Source: Thalassobius sp049116315
GTDB lineage: Bacteria; Pseudomonadota; Alphaproteobacteria; Rhodobacterales; Rhodobacteraceae
Direction: 5' to 3'
Length of the DNA: 64,000 nt
Assembly (NCBI GenBank): GCA_049116315.1
Contig: JAGDZD010000001.1
Location: 124,001 to 188,000, forward strand
Shown: one piece after another, positions 57,548 through 64,000 of the stretch
How the letters are laid out: every line of letters starts with the position of its first letter
Position numbering within the stretch: position 1 is the first letter of the stretch
Made by a program: the position numbers and the translations under genes
Notes under the pieces: generated by a model
What the model was told of the DNA's origin: nothing
Database searches by the model: none
The model's input: the letters and a program-made list of their open reading frames with translations, nothing else

Positions 57548-58987
57548 ATGGAAATGCCAAGCCCTGACCCGCTCGTGGTCGCGCGCAAGCCTGATTTGGT
57601 CAAAAAACTGCAACAGGTTTTGCCTGAGAGTGCGATCATTCAGGATTTGGTGGAAACCCGAGCCTACGAATGTGATGCGCTGACAGCCTATCGGTGCCCG
57701 CCCTTGTTGGCGGTTCTGCCAAGCAGCACCGAAGAAGTGTCGGCTGTATTGAAAATTTGCCACGAAATGAATGTGCCCGTCGTGCCGCGCGGGGCTGGAA
57801 CCTCTTTGGCGGGGGGCGCGCTGCCAACTGCGGATTGCGTTATTCTGGGTGTGGCCCGGATGAACGACGTGCTTGAGACCGATTATGACAATCGGATTGT
57901 GCGGGTGCAAACCGGACGCACCAATCTCAGCGTGACAGGGGCGGTTGAGGAAAACGACTTTTTCTATGCCCCTGATCCCTCTTCGCAATTGGCATGTGCG
58001 ATTGCTGGAAACATTGCGATGAATTCGGGTGGGGCGCATTGCCTGAAATACGGGGTGACCACCAACAACCTGATGGGGGTGACCCTTGTGTTGATGGATG
58101 GCACCGTCGTTGAATTGGGGGGGGCGCATTTGGATGCGCCGGGCTTGGATATGTTGGGCGTGATCTGCGGGTCCGAAGGACAGCTGGGTGTTGTGACCGA
58201 AGCCACTTTGCGGATTTTGCGCAAACCCGAGGGCGCGCGCCCCGTGTTGATGGGGTTTGATAGCAATGAGGTGGCCGGGCAATGTGTCAGCGACATCATC
58301 AAAGCCGGGGTGCTGCCGGTTGCGATTGAGTTCATGGATCGTCCCTGTATCCGCGCCACCGAAGCCTTTGCCGGGGCCGGCTATCCCGACTGCGAAGCCT
58401 TGTTGATTGTGGAGGTCGAAGGATCGGACCCAGAAATCACCGAACAGTTGGACAAAATTCTGGCAATCGCGCGGTCACACAATCCGGTGGAACTGCGCGA
58501 AAGCAAAAGCGCTGACGAAAGCGCCCGGATCTGGTTGGGCCGCAAGTCCGCCTTTGGAGCGATGGGGCAGATCAACGACTATATGTGTTTGGACGGCACC
58601 ATTCCCGTGAACGAGTTGCCCTATGTGCTGCGCCGGATTGGAGAGATGTCCAAGGCCTATGGTCTTGGCGTTGGCAACGTGTTTCACGCCGGGGATGGCA
58701 ATATGCACCCGCTGATCCTGTTTGACGCCAACAAACCGGGGGATTTGGAAAAATGCGAAGCCATGGGCGCAGATATTTTGAAGCTCTGCGTGGAGGTGGG
58801 CGGTTGCCTGACCGGGGAGCATGGGGTGGGTATCGAAAAGCGAGACCTGATGACCAGCCAGTACACGCCAGACGATCTGGAGACACAGATGGTGGTGAAA
58901 GATGTGTTTGATCCCAAATGGTTGCTGAACCCCGCCAAGGTCTTTCCCCTTGCCAGCAGCGCCAGCCGACGGGCTGCGGTCACTTAG
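57548..58987 (+). CDS. glcD: glycolate oxidase subunit GlcD (FAD-binding)
   Basis: A 479-residue flavoprotein oxidising glycolate to glyoxylate with GlcE and GlcF. FAD is bound by a PCMH-type domain: VPRGAGTSLAGGALPT, YAPDPSSQLACAIAGNIAMNSGG and GVTTNNLMGVTLVLMDG. The C-terminal FAD-oxidase cap has GVGNVFHAGDGNMHPLILFD and GEHGVGIEKRDLM. GGAGG precedes the ATG at 57548. glcE and glcF follow on the same strand, with a repeat copy inserted between glcD and glcE. Confidence 0.97.
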   Translation: MEMPSPDPLVVARKPDLVKKLQQVLPESAIIQDLVETRAYECDALTAYRCPPLLAVLPSSTEEVSAVLKICHEMNVPVVPRGAGTSLAGGALPTADCVILGVARMNDVLETDYDNRIVRVQTGRTNLSVTGAVEENDFFYAPDPSSQLACAIAGNIAMNSGGAHCLKYGVTTNNLMGVTLVLMDGTVVELGGAHLDAPGLDMLGVICGSEGQLGVVTEATLRILRKPEGARPVLMGFDSNEVAGQCVSDIIKAGVLPVAIEFMDRPCIRATEAFAGAGYPDCEALLIVEVEGSDPEITEQLDKILAIARSHNPVELRESKSADESARIWLGRKSAFGAMGQINDYMCLDGTIPVNELPYVLRRIGEMSKAYGLGVGNVFHAGDGNMHPLILFDANKPGDLEKCEAMGADILKLCVEVGGCLTGEHGVGIEKRDLMTSQYTPDDLETQMVVKDVFDPKWLLNPAKVFPLASSASRRAAVT

Positions 58988-59047
58988 GGGGCTTTGCCCC
59001 CCTGTGGCTGCGCCCCATTCCCCCCAGAGTAGTTTGAGCAAGATGAA
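58987..59047 (-). repeat. dispersed intergenic repeat, copy 6 (minus orientation)
   Basis: On the minus strand it reads TTCATCTTGC-TCAAACTACTCT, then GGGGGG, with a GGGGG/CCCCC-type hairpin (GGGGGCTTTGCCCCC on the plus strand). It begins at the last base of glcD and covers the first bases of glcE, supplying the ATGAA at its start. Confidence 0.75.
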
Positions 59048-60179
59048 TATGATGACCCCCACAACAGAGGCCGAGCTGGCCGATTTGGTGAAAACAACGC
59101 AAGAGCCGTTGCGCATTCAAGGCGGTGGCACACGCGGTGTTTCGGCGCCGGGAGCCGTGTTGAGCACGGCCGGCCTGACAGGGGTGCAGCTTTACGAACC
59201 GGGGGCGCTGACGCTTGTGGTGCAGGCGGGCACGCCGGTTGCGCAGGTGGAGACACTGCTGGCCAGTGAAGGGCAGAGGTTGCCGTTTGAGCCGATGGAT
59301 CACCGCGTTTTGCTGGGCGGTGCTGGAGCGCCAACGATGGGGGGTGTGGCGGCGGCCAATGTGTCGGGCCCGCGCCGCATTCAGGTTGGGGCGTGTCGGG
59401 ATTTCATGTTGGGGGTGCGCTTTGTGGATGGGGCGGGCCGCATCGTGAAAAATGGCGGTCGGGTGATGAAGAATGTCACCGGTTATGATTTGGTGAAGCT
59501 GATGGCTGGATCCCACGGCACCTTGGGGGTGCTGAGTGAGATCAGTTTCAAAGTGTTGCCAGAACCCGAGGCCAAAGCCTGTGTGTTGATTGAAGGCCTG
59601 TCGGATGCCCGCGCGATTGAAGCGATGTCGGTGGCGGTGGGCTCGCCGTTTGATGTGACGGGGGCGGCGCATATCCCAGTTGGGTTGGACGGCGACCCCG
59701 TGACGATGATCCGCATCGAAGGGTTTGCAGGCTCGGTGGCTTACCGCGCCAAGGCGCTGCGCCAGTTGTTGCAAGGGTTTGGTCCTATCACATTGGAAGA
59801 GCAGCCAGAGCGGATTGCAGCGGGTTGGGCCTGGGTGCGCGATGTCGCGGCATTTGCGGATCAGCCGGGCAATGTGTGGCGCATTTCAGTGAAGCCTTCA
59901 GACGGGCCAAAGGTGGCTGCGGCCTTGCAGGTCAAGGGTGTGATTTATGATTGGGCTGGTGGTTTGGTTTGGGCTTTGGTGGAGACAGGTCTGGATATCC
60001 GTCCTGCGTTGGCTGGCATCGCAGGACATGCCACCTTGGTGCGTGCGGCAGACAGCGATCAAGGGGCAATCGCGCGCTTTCAGCCAGAGAGCGCCCCAAT
60101 TGCGGCGTTGAGCCAGGCCTTACGCCAACAGTTCGACCCCACAGGTCGGTTGAACCCAGGGGTGATGGGACGACCTTAA
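59043..60179 (+). CDS. glcE: glycolate oxidase subunit GlcE
   Basis: A 378-residue FAD-binding subunit of the GlcDEF complex. PCMH-type pattern: EPLRIQGGGTRGVSAPG, MDHRVLLGGAGAPTMGGVAAANVSGPRR, RIVKNGGRVMKNVTGYDLVKLMAGSHGTLGVLSEI. The start is ambiguous among ATG 59043, 59049 and 59052 (MNMMTPTTEAEL); the first lies within the repeat copy. No strong ribosome-binding site stands ahead of any of them. GlcF follows after 156 bp, with no obvious feature in that gap. Confidence 0.94.
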   Translation: MNMMTPTTEAELADLVKTTQEPLRIQGGGTRGVSAPGAVLSTAGLTGVQLYEPGALTLVVQAGTPVAQVETLLASEGQRLPFEPMDHRVLLGGAGAPTMGGVAAANVSGPRRIQVGACRDFMLGVRFVDGAGRIVKNGGRVMKNVTGYDLVKLMAGSHGTLGVLSEISFKVLPEPEAKACVLIEGLSDARAIEAMSVAVGSPFDVTGAAHIPVGLDGDPVTMIRIEGFAGSVAYRAKALRQLLQGFGPITLEEQPERIAAGWAWVRDVAAFADQPGNVWRISVKPSDGPKVAAALQVKGVIYDWAGGLVWALVETGLDIRPALAGIAGHATLVRAADSDQGAIARFQPESAPIAALSQALRQQFDPTGRLNPGVMGRP

Positions 60180-60335
60180 CACAGAGGACGTTGCGGGGGC
60201 GGCTGGGCCAAATCCGCACCAACCTTAAGGGGCTGCGGCCTCGATTCTTTTCATGCAGGGCGTCTGATCAAAGCCTTTGCCTTGGCCCACGTTGACGGCG
60301 TTGGGGTTGCGTTTCTCACAGGAGTGATCTGATCA

Positions 60336-61646
60336 ATGCAGACGAATTTTACCACCGAGCAGCTGTCTGATCCGGGCATTGAACGCGCAAACGAAATCTT
60401 GCGGGCCTGTGTGCACTGTGGATTTTGCACCGCCACCTGCCCCACCTATCAAGTTCTGGGGGATGAGTTGGACAGCCCGCGGGGGCGGATCTATCAGATC
60501 AAAGATATGCTCGAGAACGAACGGGTGCCGGATGCCAAGACCGTCAAACATATTGACCGCTGTTTGAGTTGTCTGGCGTGCATGACCACTTGCCCCAGCG
60601 GCGTGCATTATATGCATCTGGTGGATCATGCCCGAGACTATATCGAGCAGACCTACAAGCGCCCGTTTGGGGATCGCGCGCTGCGCTGGGTTCTGGCGCG
60701 GATACTGCCTTATCCGATGCGCTTTCGTGTGGCCCTGCTAGGGGCCAAAATTGGCCGACCTTTTGCGCGTTTGATGCCGGATGCGCGGCTGCGTGCCATG
60801 CTTGAAATGGCGCCAAAGCAGATCCCACCCGTCAGTCGCAATGACGATCCGCAGGTGTTTCACCCCAAATCCGCCAAAAAGATGCGGGTGGCATTGATGA
60901 CCGGCTGTGCGCAGCGGGCACTGAACACGGATATCAACGACGCCACCATTCGGGTGTTGCGGCGTTTGGGCTGCGAAGTGGTGATTGCGGAGGGGCAGGG
61001 CTGTTGTGGCGCCTTGACCCATCACATGGGCAAGACGGACGAAAGCCATGCGACTGCGGCCAAAAACATCCACGCGTGGATGCAGGAGGTGCAGGGCGAC
61101 GGTTTGGACGCCATTGTGATCAACACCAGCGGATGCGGCACCACGGTCAAAGATTACGGCTATATGTTCCGCAACGACGCCTTGGCCGCGGACGCTGCCA
61201 AAGTGTCAGAACTGGCGATGGACATCTCAGAGGTGCTGATGAAGCTCGATGTGCCAAAGTGCCCAGATCAAGGGCTTAAGGTCGCTTATCACGCGGCTTG
61301 CTCTTTGCAGCACGGCCAAAAAATCAAAACCTATCCCAAGGACCTGCTGAAGCGGGTAGGCTTTGAGGTGGTGGAACCTGCCGACAGCCATCTGTGTTGT
61401 GGCTCGGCGGGCACCTATAACTTGATGCAGCCCGAGATCTCTCAGCAATTGAAGTCTCGTAAGGTTCAAACCCTAGAGGCCAAGTCGCCCGACATTATCT
61501 CGGCGGGGAATATCGGCTGTATGATGCAGATCGGTTCGGGCACCGAAATCCCCATTGTCCATACGGTAGAGTTGGTGGATTGGGCCACAGGGGGTCCTAA
61601 ACCTCCGGCGCTGGATGAAAACGCTGGCATACCTCGGTTAAAATGA
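60336..61646 (+). CDS. glcF: glycolate oxidase iron-sulfur subunit GlcF
   Basis: A 436-residue electron-transfer subunit. Two [4Fe-4S] motifs open it: CVHCGFCTATCP (about 24-35) and CLSCLACMTTCP (about 74-85). Two cysteine-rich CCG domains follow, with QGCCGALTHHMG and DSHLCCGSAGTYNLM. It passes electrons from GlcD to the respiratory chain at the membrane. The 156-bp gap from glcE is larger than expected for tight coupling, so an internal promoter is possible. Confidence 0.97.
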   Translation: MQTNFTTEQLSDPGIERANEILRACVHCGFCTATCPTYQVLGDELDSPRGRIYQIKDMLENERVPDAKTVKHIDRCLSCLACMTTCPSGVHYMHLVDHARDYIEQTYKRPFGDRALRWVLARILPYPMRFRVALLGAKIGRPFARLMPDARLRAMLEMAPKQIPPVSRNDDPQVFHPKSAKKMRVALMTGCAQRALNTDINDATIRVLRRLGCEVVIAEGQGCCGALTHHMGKTDESHATAAKNIHAWMQEVQGDGLDAIVINTSGCGTTVKDYGYMFRNDALAADAAKVSELAMDISEVLMKLDVPKCPDQGLKVAYHAACSLQHGQKIKTYPKDLLKRVGFEVVEPADSHLCCGSAGTYNLMQPEISQQLKSRKVQTLEAKSPDIISAGNIGCMMQIGSGTEIPIVHTVELVDWATGGPKPPALDENAGIPRLK

Positions 61647-61705
61647 CGCCCTAATTTTGCCCTATCCACCCGGTAGAGACAGGCTATCACACGAGTGGAG
61701 TCCTT

Positions 61706-62530
61706 ATGTTGCGTCACATTCTTGCAGCCTTTTCGATGCTTTTGTTTGCCTCTGCGGTGCAGGCGCAAGACAGTGCATTGCGCAGCCTGGATACAGGCGA
61801 AGACAGCAAGGGCTGGACCGCCGTTGGGCGTCTTAATCTGGCGGGGCGCGGCTTTTGCACAGGCGCATTGATTGCGCCAAATCTGGTGCTGACGGCTGCG
61901 CATTGTCTGTTTGACAAGCGCGACGGCACGGCGATTGATCCGACAACGATCGAGTTTCAGGCTGGGCTGCGCAATGGGCGCGCCGAAGCGTATCGCCCGA
62001 TCAAACGGGCGGTTTTGCATCCCTCCTATCGTTTTGACAGCGCGGCAACGGCCGAGCGGGTGCGCAATGATTTGGCCCTGCTCGAGCTCAACCAACCGGT
62101 GCGCAATGGCGCGGTGCAACCCTTTGATATCGCGCGTCATGCGCGCAAAGGCGACGATGTGGCGCTGGTATCTTATGCCCATGATCGCTCGGACGCGCCG
62201 TCTTTGCAGGACAGCTGCCGGGTGATGGCGCGCCAGAGCGGGGTTTTGGTACTGTCCTGTAACGTCGATTTCGGCTCTTCGGGGGCGCCGGTGTTCAGCA
62301 TTGTGAACGGGGTTGCCAAGATTGTCTCGGTGGTCTCAGCCAAGGCCGAAGCAGATGGCCAGCCCGTGGCGCTGGGCAGCCAACTGGACGGCAGTGTCGA
62401 TTTGCTGCGCAATCAGCTCAAATCAAATGTTGGGGTGATCCAATCCAAAACCGCCCGCGTGCGCCATCTTGGCACCGCCCAATCCCGCGCAAATCTAACC
62501 GCAAAATTTGTTCGCCCCGATGGGGGTTGA
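61706..62530 (+). CDS. secreted trypsin-like serine protease
   Basis: A 274-residue periplasmic or extracellular S1-family peptidase. A signal peptide (MLRHILAAFSMLLFASAVQA) leads; the catalytic triad is H66 in LTAAHCLF, D122 in RNDLALLEL and S192 in DFGSSGAPVFSI. A tail of about 45 residues (VDLLRNQLKSNVGVIQSKTARVRHL...) follows. The heat-shock-type promoter of the Hsp20 gene overlaps its last codons. Regulated protein turnover is plausible, but no substrate is indicated. Confidence 0.92.
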   Translation: MLRHILAAFSMLLFASAVQAQDSALRSLDTGEDSKGWTAVGRLNLAGRGFCTGALIAPNLVLTAAHCLFDKRDGTAIDPTTIEFQAGLRNGRAEAYRPIKRAVLHPSYRFDSAATAERVRNDLALLELNQPVRNGAVQPFDIARHARKGDDVALVSYAHDRSDAPSLQDSCRVMARQSGVLVLSCNVDFGSSGAPVFSIVNGVAKIVSVVSAKAEADGQPVALGSQLDGSVDLLRNQLKSNVGVIQSKTARVRHLGTAQSRANLTAKFVRPDGG

Positions 62531-62554
62531 AAGCCTCAACAAAACCTCCCACAT
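62526..62554 (+). promoter_or_regulatory. candidate sigma-32 promoter of the Hsp20 gene
   Basis: GTTGAAA (62526-62532) and CCCACAT (62548-62554), 15 bp apart, resemble the heat-shock promoter (CTTGAAA, CCCCATNT). The -35 overlaps the stop codon of the protease gene. Transcription would begin near 62562, giving a leader of about 85 nt. Confidence 0.55.
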
Positions 62555-62564
62555 GGAATGAGAC

Positions 62565-62640
62565 GGGACGCCAATCATGGGTCCCTGATAACCGGCCTGT
62601 CCATTCCGGAAGGCCATTTGGTTTCGCTCAATAGGAGGAT
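62565..62640 (+). ncRNA. ROSE-like RNA thermometer in the hsp20 leader
   Basis: Three hairpins can form in the leader: GGGAC/GTCCC (62565-62569 and 62581-62585), GGCCT/AGGCC (62594-62598 and 62611-62615) and a last one in which TCGCT (62624-62628, matching the ROSE UYGCU core) faces the ribosome-binding site AGGAGGA (62633-62639). In ROSE elements that pairing holds a G-G mismatch and melts with heat. The last pairing here is short. Confidence 0.5.
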
Positions 62641-62646
62641 TCCCTT

Positions 62647-63114
62647 ATGCGTAGTTTTGACCTTGCCCCCCTGTATCGTGCCACTGTTGGCTTCGATCAA
62701 GTTGCTGATCTGATGGATCGCGTGTTTGCAAACGAAGCACCACAGCCCAGCTACCCGCCTTACAATATCGAAAAGACCGATGAAAATGCCTATCGCATCT
62801 CCATTGCGGTTGCCGGTTTTTCCGAACCCGACCTCAGCGTCGAAGTGAAAGAAAACGCTTTGATCGTTTCAGCCCGCAAAGCGGATCAACCTTCGACCAC
62901 CACCTATCTGCACCGTGGCATCGCAACGCGCGCCTTTGAGCGTCGCTTCACATTGGCCGATCACGTCCGCGTCACCGGGGCCACCCATGCTGATGGCATG
63001 CTGCATCTCGATCTGGTGCGCGAAGTGCCCGAAGCCCTCAAGCCGCGCCGGATTGAAATCGCCACCGGCGGAAGTGTCCCCAAAGATGTAGTGGACGCCA
63101 AAGCCGTCAATTAA
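62647..63114 (+). CDS. Hsp20 family small heat-shock protein (IbpA-like)
   Basis: A 155-residue alpha-crystallin-domain chaperone that holds unfolding proteins in soluble form. The N-terminus is IbpA-like (MRSFDLAPLYRATVGFDQVADLMDRVF), and the crystallin domain runs through PPYNIEKTDENAYRISIAVAGFSEPDLSVEVKENALIVSARK to LDLVREVPEALKPRRIEI. TAGGAGGA precedes the start. The leader has a ROSE-like element and a heat-shock promoter candidate, both expected for this gene class in alphaproteobacteria. Confidence 0.95.
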   Translation: MRSFDLAPLYRATVGFDQVADLMDRVFANEAPQPSYPPYNIEKTDENAYRISIAVAGFSEPDLSVEVKENALIVSARKADQPSTTTYLHRGIATRAFERRFTLADHVRVTGATHADGMLHLDLVREVPEALKPRRIEIATGGSVPKDVVDAKAVN

Positions 63115-63192
63115 CACCGCACCTCCTCCCCAAGACCCCGCACCGAAGCGATCCCTCCCTTCGCTTTGGTGCGCTCCTCCCCAAGCTCTGCT

Positions 63193-63230
63193 CTTTTTCT
63201 TGGAAAAATACCTCGGAGCGCGAGGCAAAG
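63193..63230 (+). repeat. dispersed intergenic repeat, copy 7 (plus orientation)
   Basis: Head TTTTTCTTGGAAAAATACCTC with CGGAGCGCGAGGC, running straight into the terminator hairpin at 63228. It shares the SulP-side copy's GCGCGAGGC segment. Confidence 0.7.
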
Positions 63231-63257
63231 CCCGCACAAATGTGCGGGCTTTCTTTG
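63228..63257. terminator. intrinsic terminator after hsp20
   Basis: AAAGCCCGCAC-AAAT-GTGCGGGCTTT, an 11-bp stem followed by CTTTG. It lies between hsp20 and the converging phytase-like gene and can serve both. Confidence 0.85.
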
Positions 63258-63313
63258 TTTGAAAATGCAAATAGGGCGCCCTAAAGCGCCCCAATTCAAG
63301 TTTGGTTCAAAAC

Positions 63314-64000
63314 TCAGTTGGTGCTGCCAAGCGCGCCCACGGAAAAGAACAGGGTCTCACCAGAGTGGTCATCCACACCGTCGTTGTCTGTCGACACGAA
63401 GAACTCGCCCGCTGGGGTGATTGCCAGACCTTCGACCTTGTCTTGAACATAGCCATTGGTTTGCAGCAGGTCCGGGATCAGATCGCGGACCTCCTCTTTG
63501 CGCACCACCGGCAGCTCGCTGCCCAGAGCGGCGGGCACCATATCTTCTGCAGGAATGCGATAGATCTTCTTGGTGACGGCTGCGGCGCCAATTTGATTGT
63601 CGCGTTCAATCACATAGAAACTGTCCCCATAAGCAACAATTTCAGACAGTCCAACCCAACCCTTGGCCGGTGTGGCTTTGGGGTATAGGACCGCGCCCCA
63701 TTCCTGGGTGTTCAGGTTATAGGACACCAGTTTCACGTGGTCCTTTGGATCGTCTTTCCATTCGCGCTGCACGGCCATCCACAGGGTGTCACCCGCCTTG
63801 GTGATGCCTTCAAAACCAAACCGTTTTTCGACCGCGGCCAATTCGGCAGGGATGCCGATTTCACCAGCGTTGGTTTTGATCAGCCCATTGGCGTCCACAT
63901 GGTAGATCGCGTGCGGGATCAGGCGTTCGGTGCGCCCCTCAGAGGCCAAGTAGAACCCACCATTGCCATCCAGCGTGATGCCTTCAAGATCCAGTTTTTG
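63314..64000 (-). CDS. phytase/esterase-like protein, 5' end beyond the window
   Basis: The visible 228 residues are the C-terminal part of a beta-propeller of the 'esterase-like activity of phytase' family. The repeats show LEGITLDGNGGFYLASEGR, FEGITKAGDTLWMAVQRE, VGLSEIVAYGDSFYVIERDNQ and VEGLAITPAGEFFVSTDNDG. The frame is open to the last base of the window, so the start and any signal peptide lie further right. Such proteins are usually secreted. A terminator candidate lies past the stop, at 63228-63257. Confidence 0.85.
   Translation of the reverse strand, partial: QKLDLEGITLDGNGGFYLASEGRTERLIPHAIYHVDANGLIKTNAGEIGIPAELAAVEKRFGFEGITKAGDTLWMAVQREWKDDPKDHVKLVSYNLNTQEWGAVLYPKATPAKGWVGLSEIVAYGDSFYVIERDNQIGAAAVTKKIYRIPAEDMVPAALGSELPVVRKEEVRDLIPDLLQTNGYVQDKVEGLAITPAGEFFVSTDNDGVDDHSGETLFFSVGALGSTN

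Noticed and set aside
60180..60335. Regulatory element in the 156-bp glcE-glcF gap
   Set aside because: No convincing hairpin, repeat head or palindrome is present; it may hold only a weak promoter.
1..64000. tRNA, rRNA, tmRNA, CRISPR arrays, insertion sequences, integrases and phage genes
   Set aside because: I looked for cloverleaf ends, direct-repeat arrays, transposase motifs and flanking duplications and saw none that I could support.

Overview
The window is a gene-dense, moderately GC-rich stretch of an alphaproteobacterial chromosome, most likely from a marine Rhodobacterales (roseobacter-type) bacterium. The evidence is the mix of families: a DUF3035/BamF-type lipoprotein, a DUF5928 glycosyltransferase, a catalytically competent ALDH16, a PuuE-UraD fusion, the glcDEF genes and an NDUFS6-like zinc protein. 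There are also several copies of a small intergenic repeat. I see no tRNA, rRNA, insertion sequence, prophage, CRISPR array or replication origin. Most of the window reads as core chromosome.

Layout. 1-8.5 kb: rsmB (cut by the left edge), a heparinase II/III-family protein, purH, lspA, a DUF3035 lipoprotein and a pair of M16 proteases (one active, one lacking the zinc motif), all on the plus strand. 8.5-16.4 kb, minus strand: ALDH16 and deoC (deoxyribose phosphate to acetaldehyde, then oxidation), a DgoK-like remnant, sseA with a PLP aminotransferase, a glycine-rich membrane peptide, smpB and a DUF4389 protein. 16.4-21.2 kb: a ureide (urate breakdown) cluster: uraH diverging from puuE-uraD, ureidoglycine aminohydrolase, allA and an NCS2 permease, with a perfect palindrome in the divergent promoter. 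21.2-24.5 kb: an ECF sigma factor with a Cys-containing tail, a secreted NTF2-like protein, and a SulP transporter preceded by a palindrome of the ATTC-N8-GAAT type.

24.6-37.5 kb: dapA, a soluble lytic transglycosylase, an EamA exporter with mnmD, a divergent FAD oxidoreductase that may be the other half of MnmC, two small enzymes, an OmpA lipoprotein, an AraC-Ogt repair protein, a serine hydrolase, nth with a PfkB kinase, and a divergent SDR/TetR pair sharing an operator. 37.5-40.5 kb: a sulfotransferase facing away from a DUF5928 glycosyltransferase and a HIT hydrolase, probably for surface glycan work. 40.6-49.1 kb: polA, a DUF2459 gene broken by an in-frame amber codon, a 59-residue zinc protein, an ABC ATPase without a permease, tesB, a WYL regulator, a VOC protein, a Hyi-like isomerase and a DUF1285 protein.

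49.1-55.9 kb: a tightly overlapping MoxR / DUF58 / BatA-DUF4159 / membrane-protein operon, of the kind thought to handle envelope or metal-insertion chaperoning. 55.9-64 kb: two small membrane proteins, glcD-glcE-glcF (glycolate oxidase), a secreted trypsin-like protease, and an Hsp20 gene whose leader looks like a ROSE RNA thermometer behind a heat-shock promoter. The right edge cuts a phytase/esterase-like protein.

The most interesting signals are regulatory or structural rather than a new multi-gene system: the putative persulfide-repressor box before SulP, the ROSE-like leader, the dispersed repeat whose reversed copies touch start regions, the amber-interrupted DUF2459 gene, and the sigma factor/NTF2 pair.
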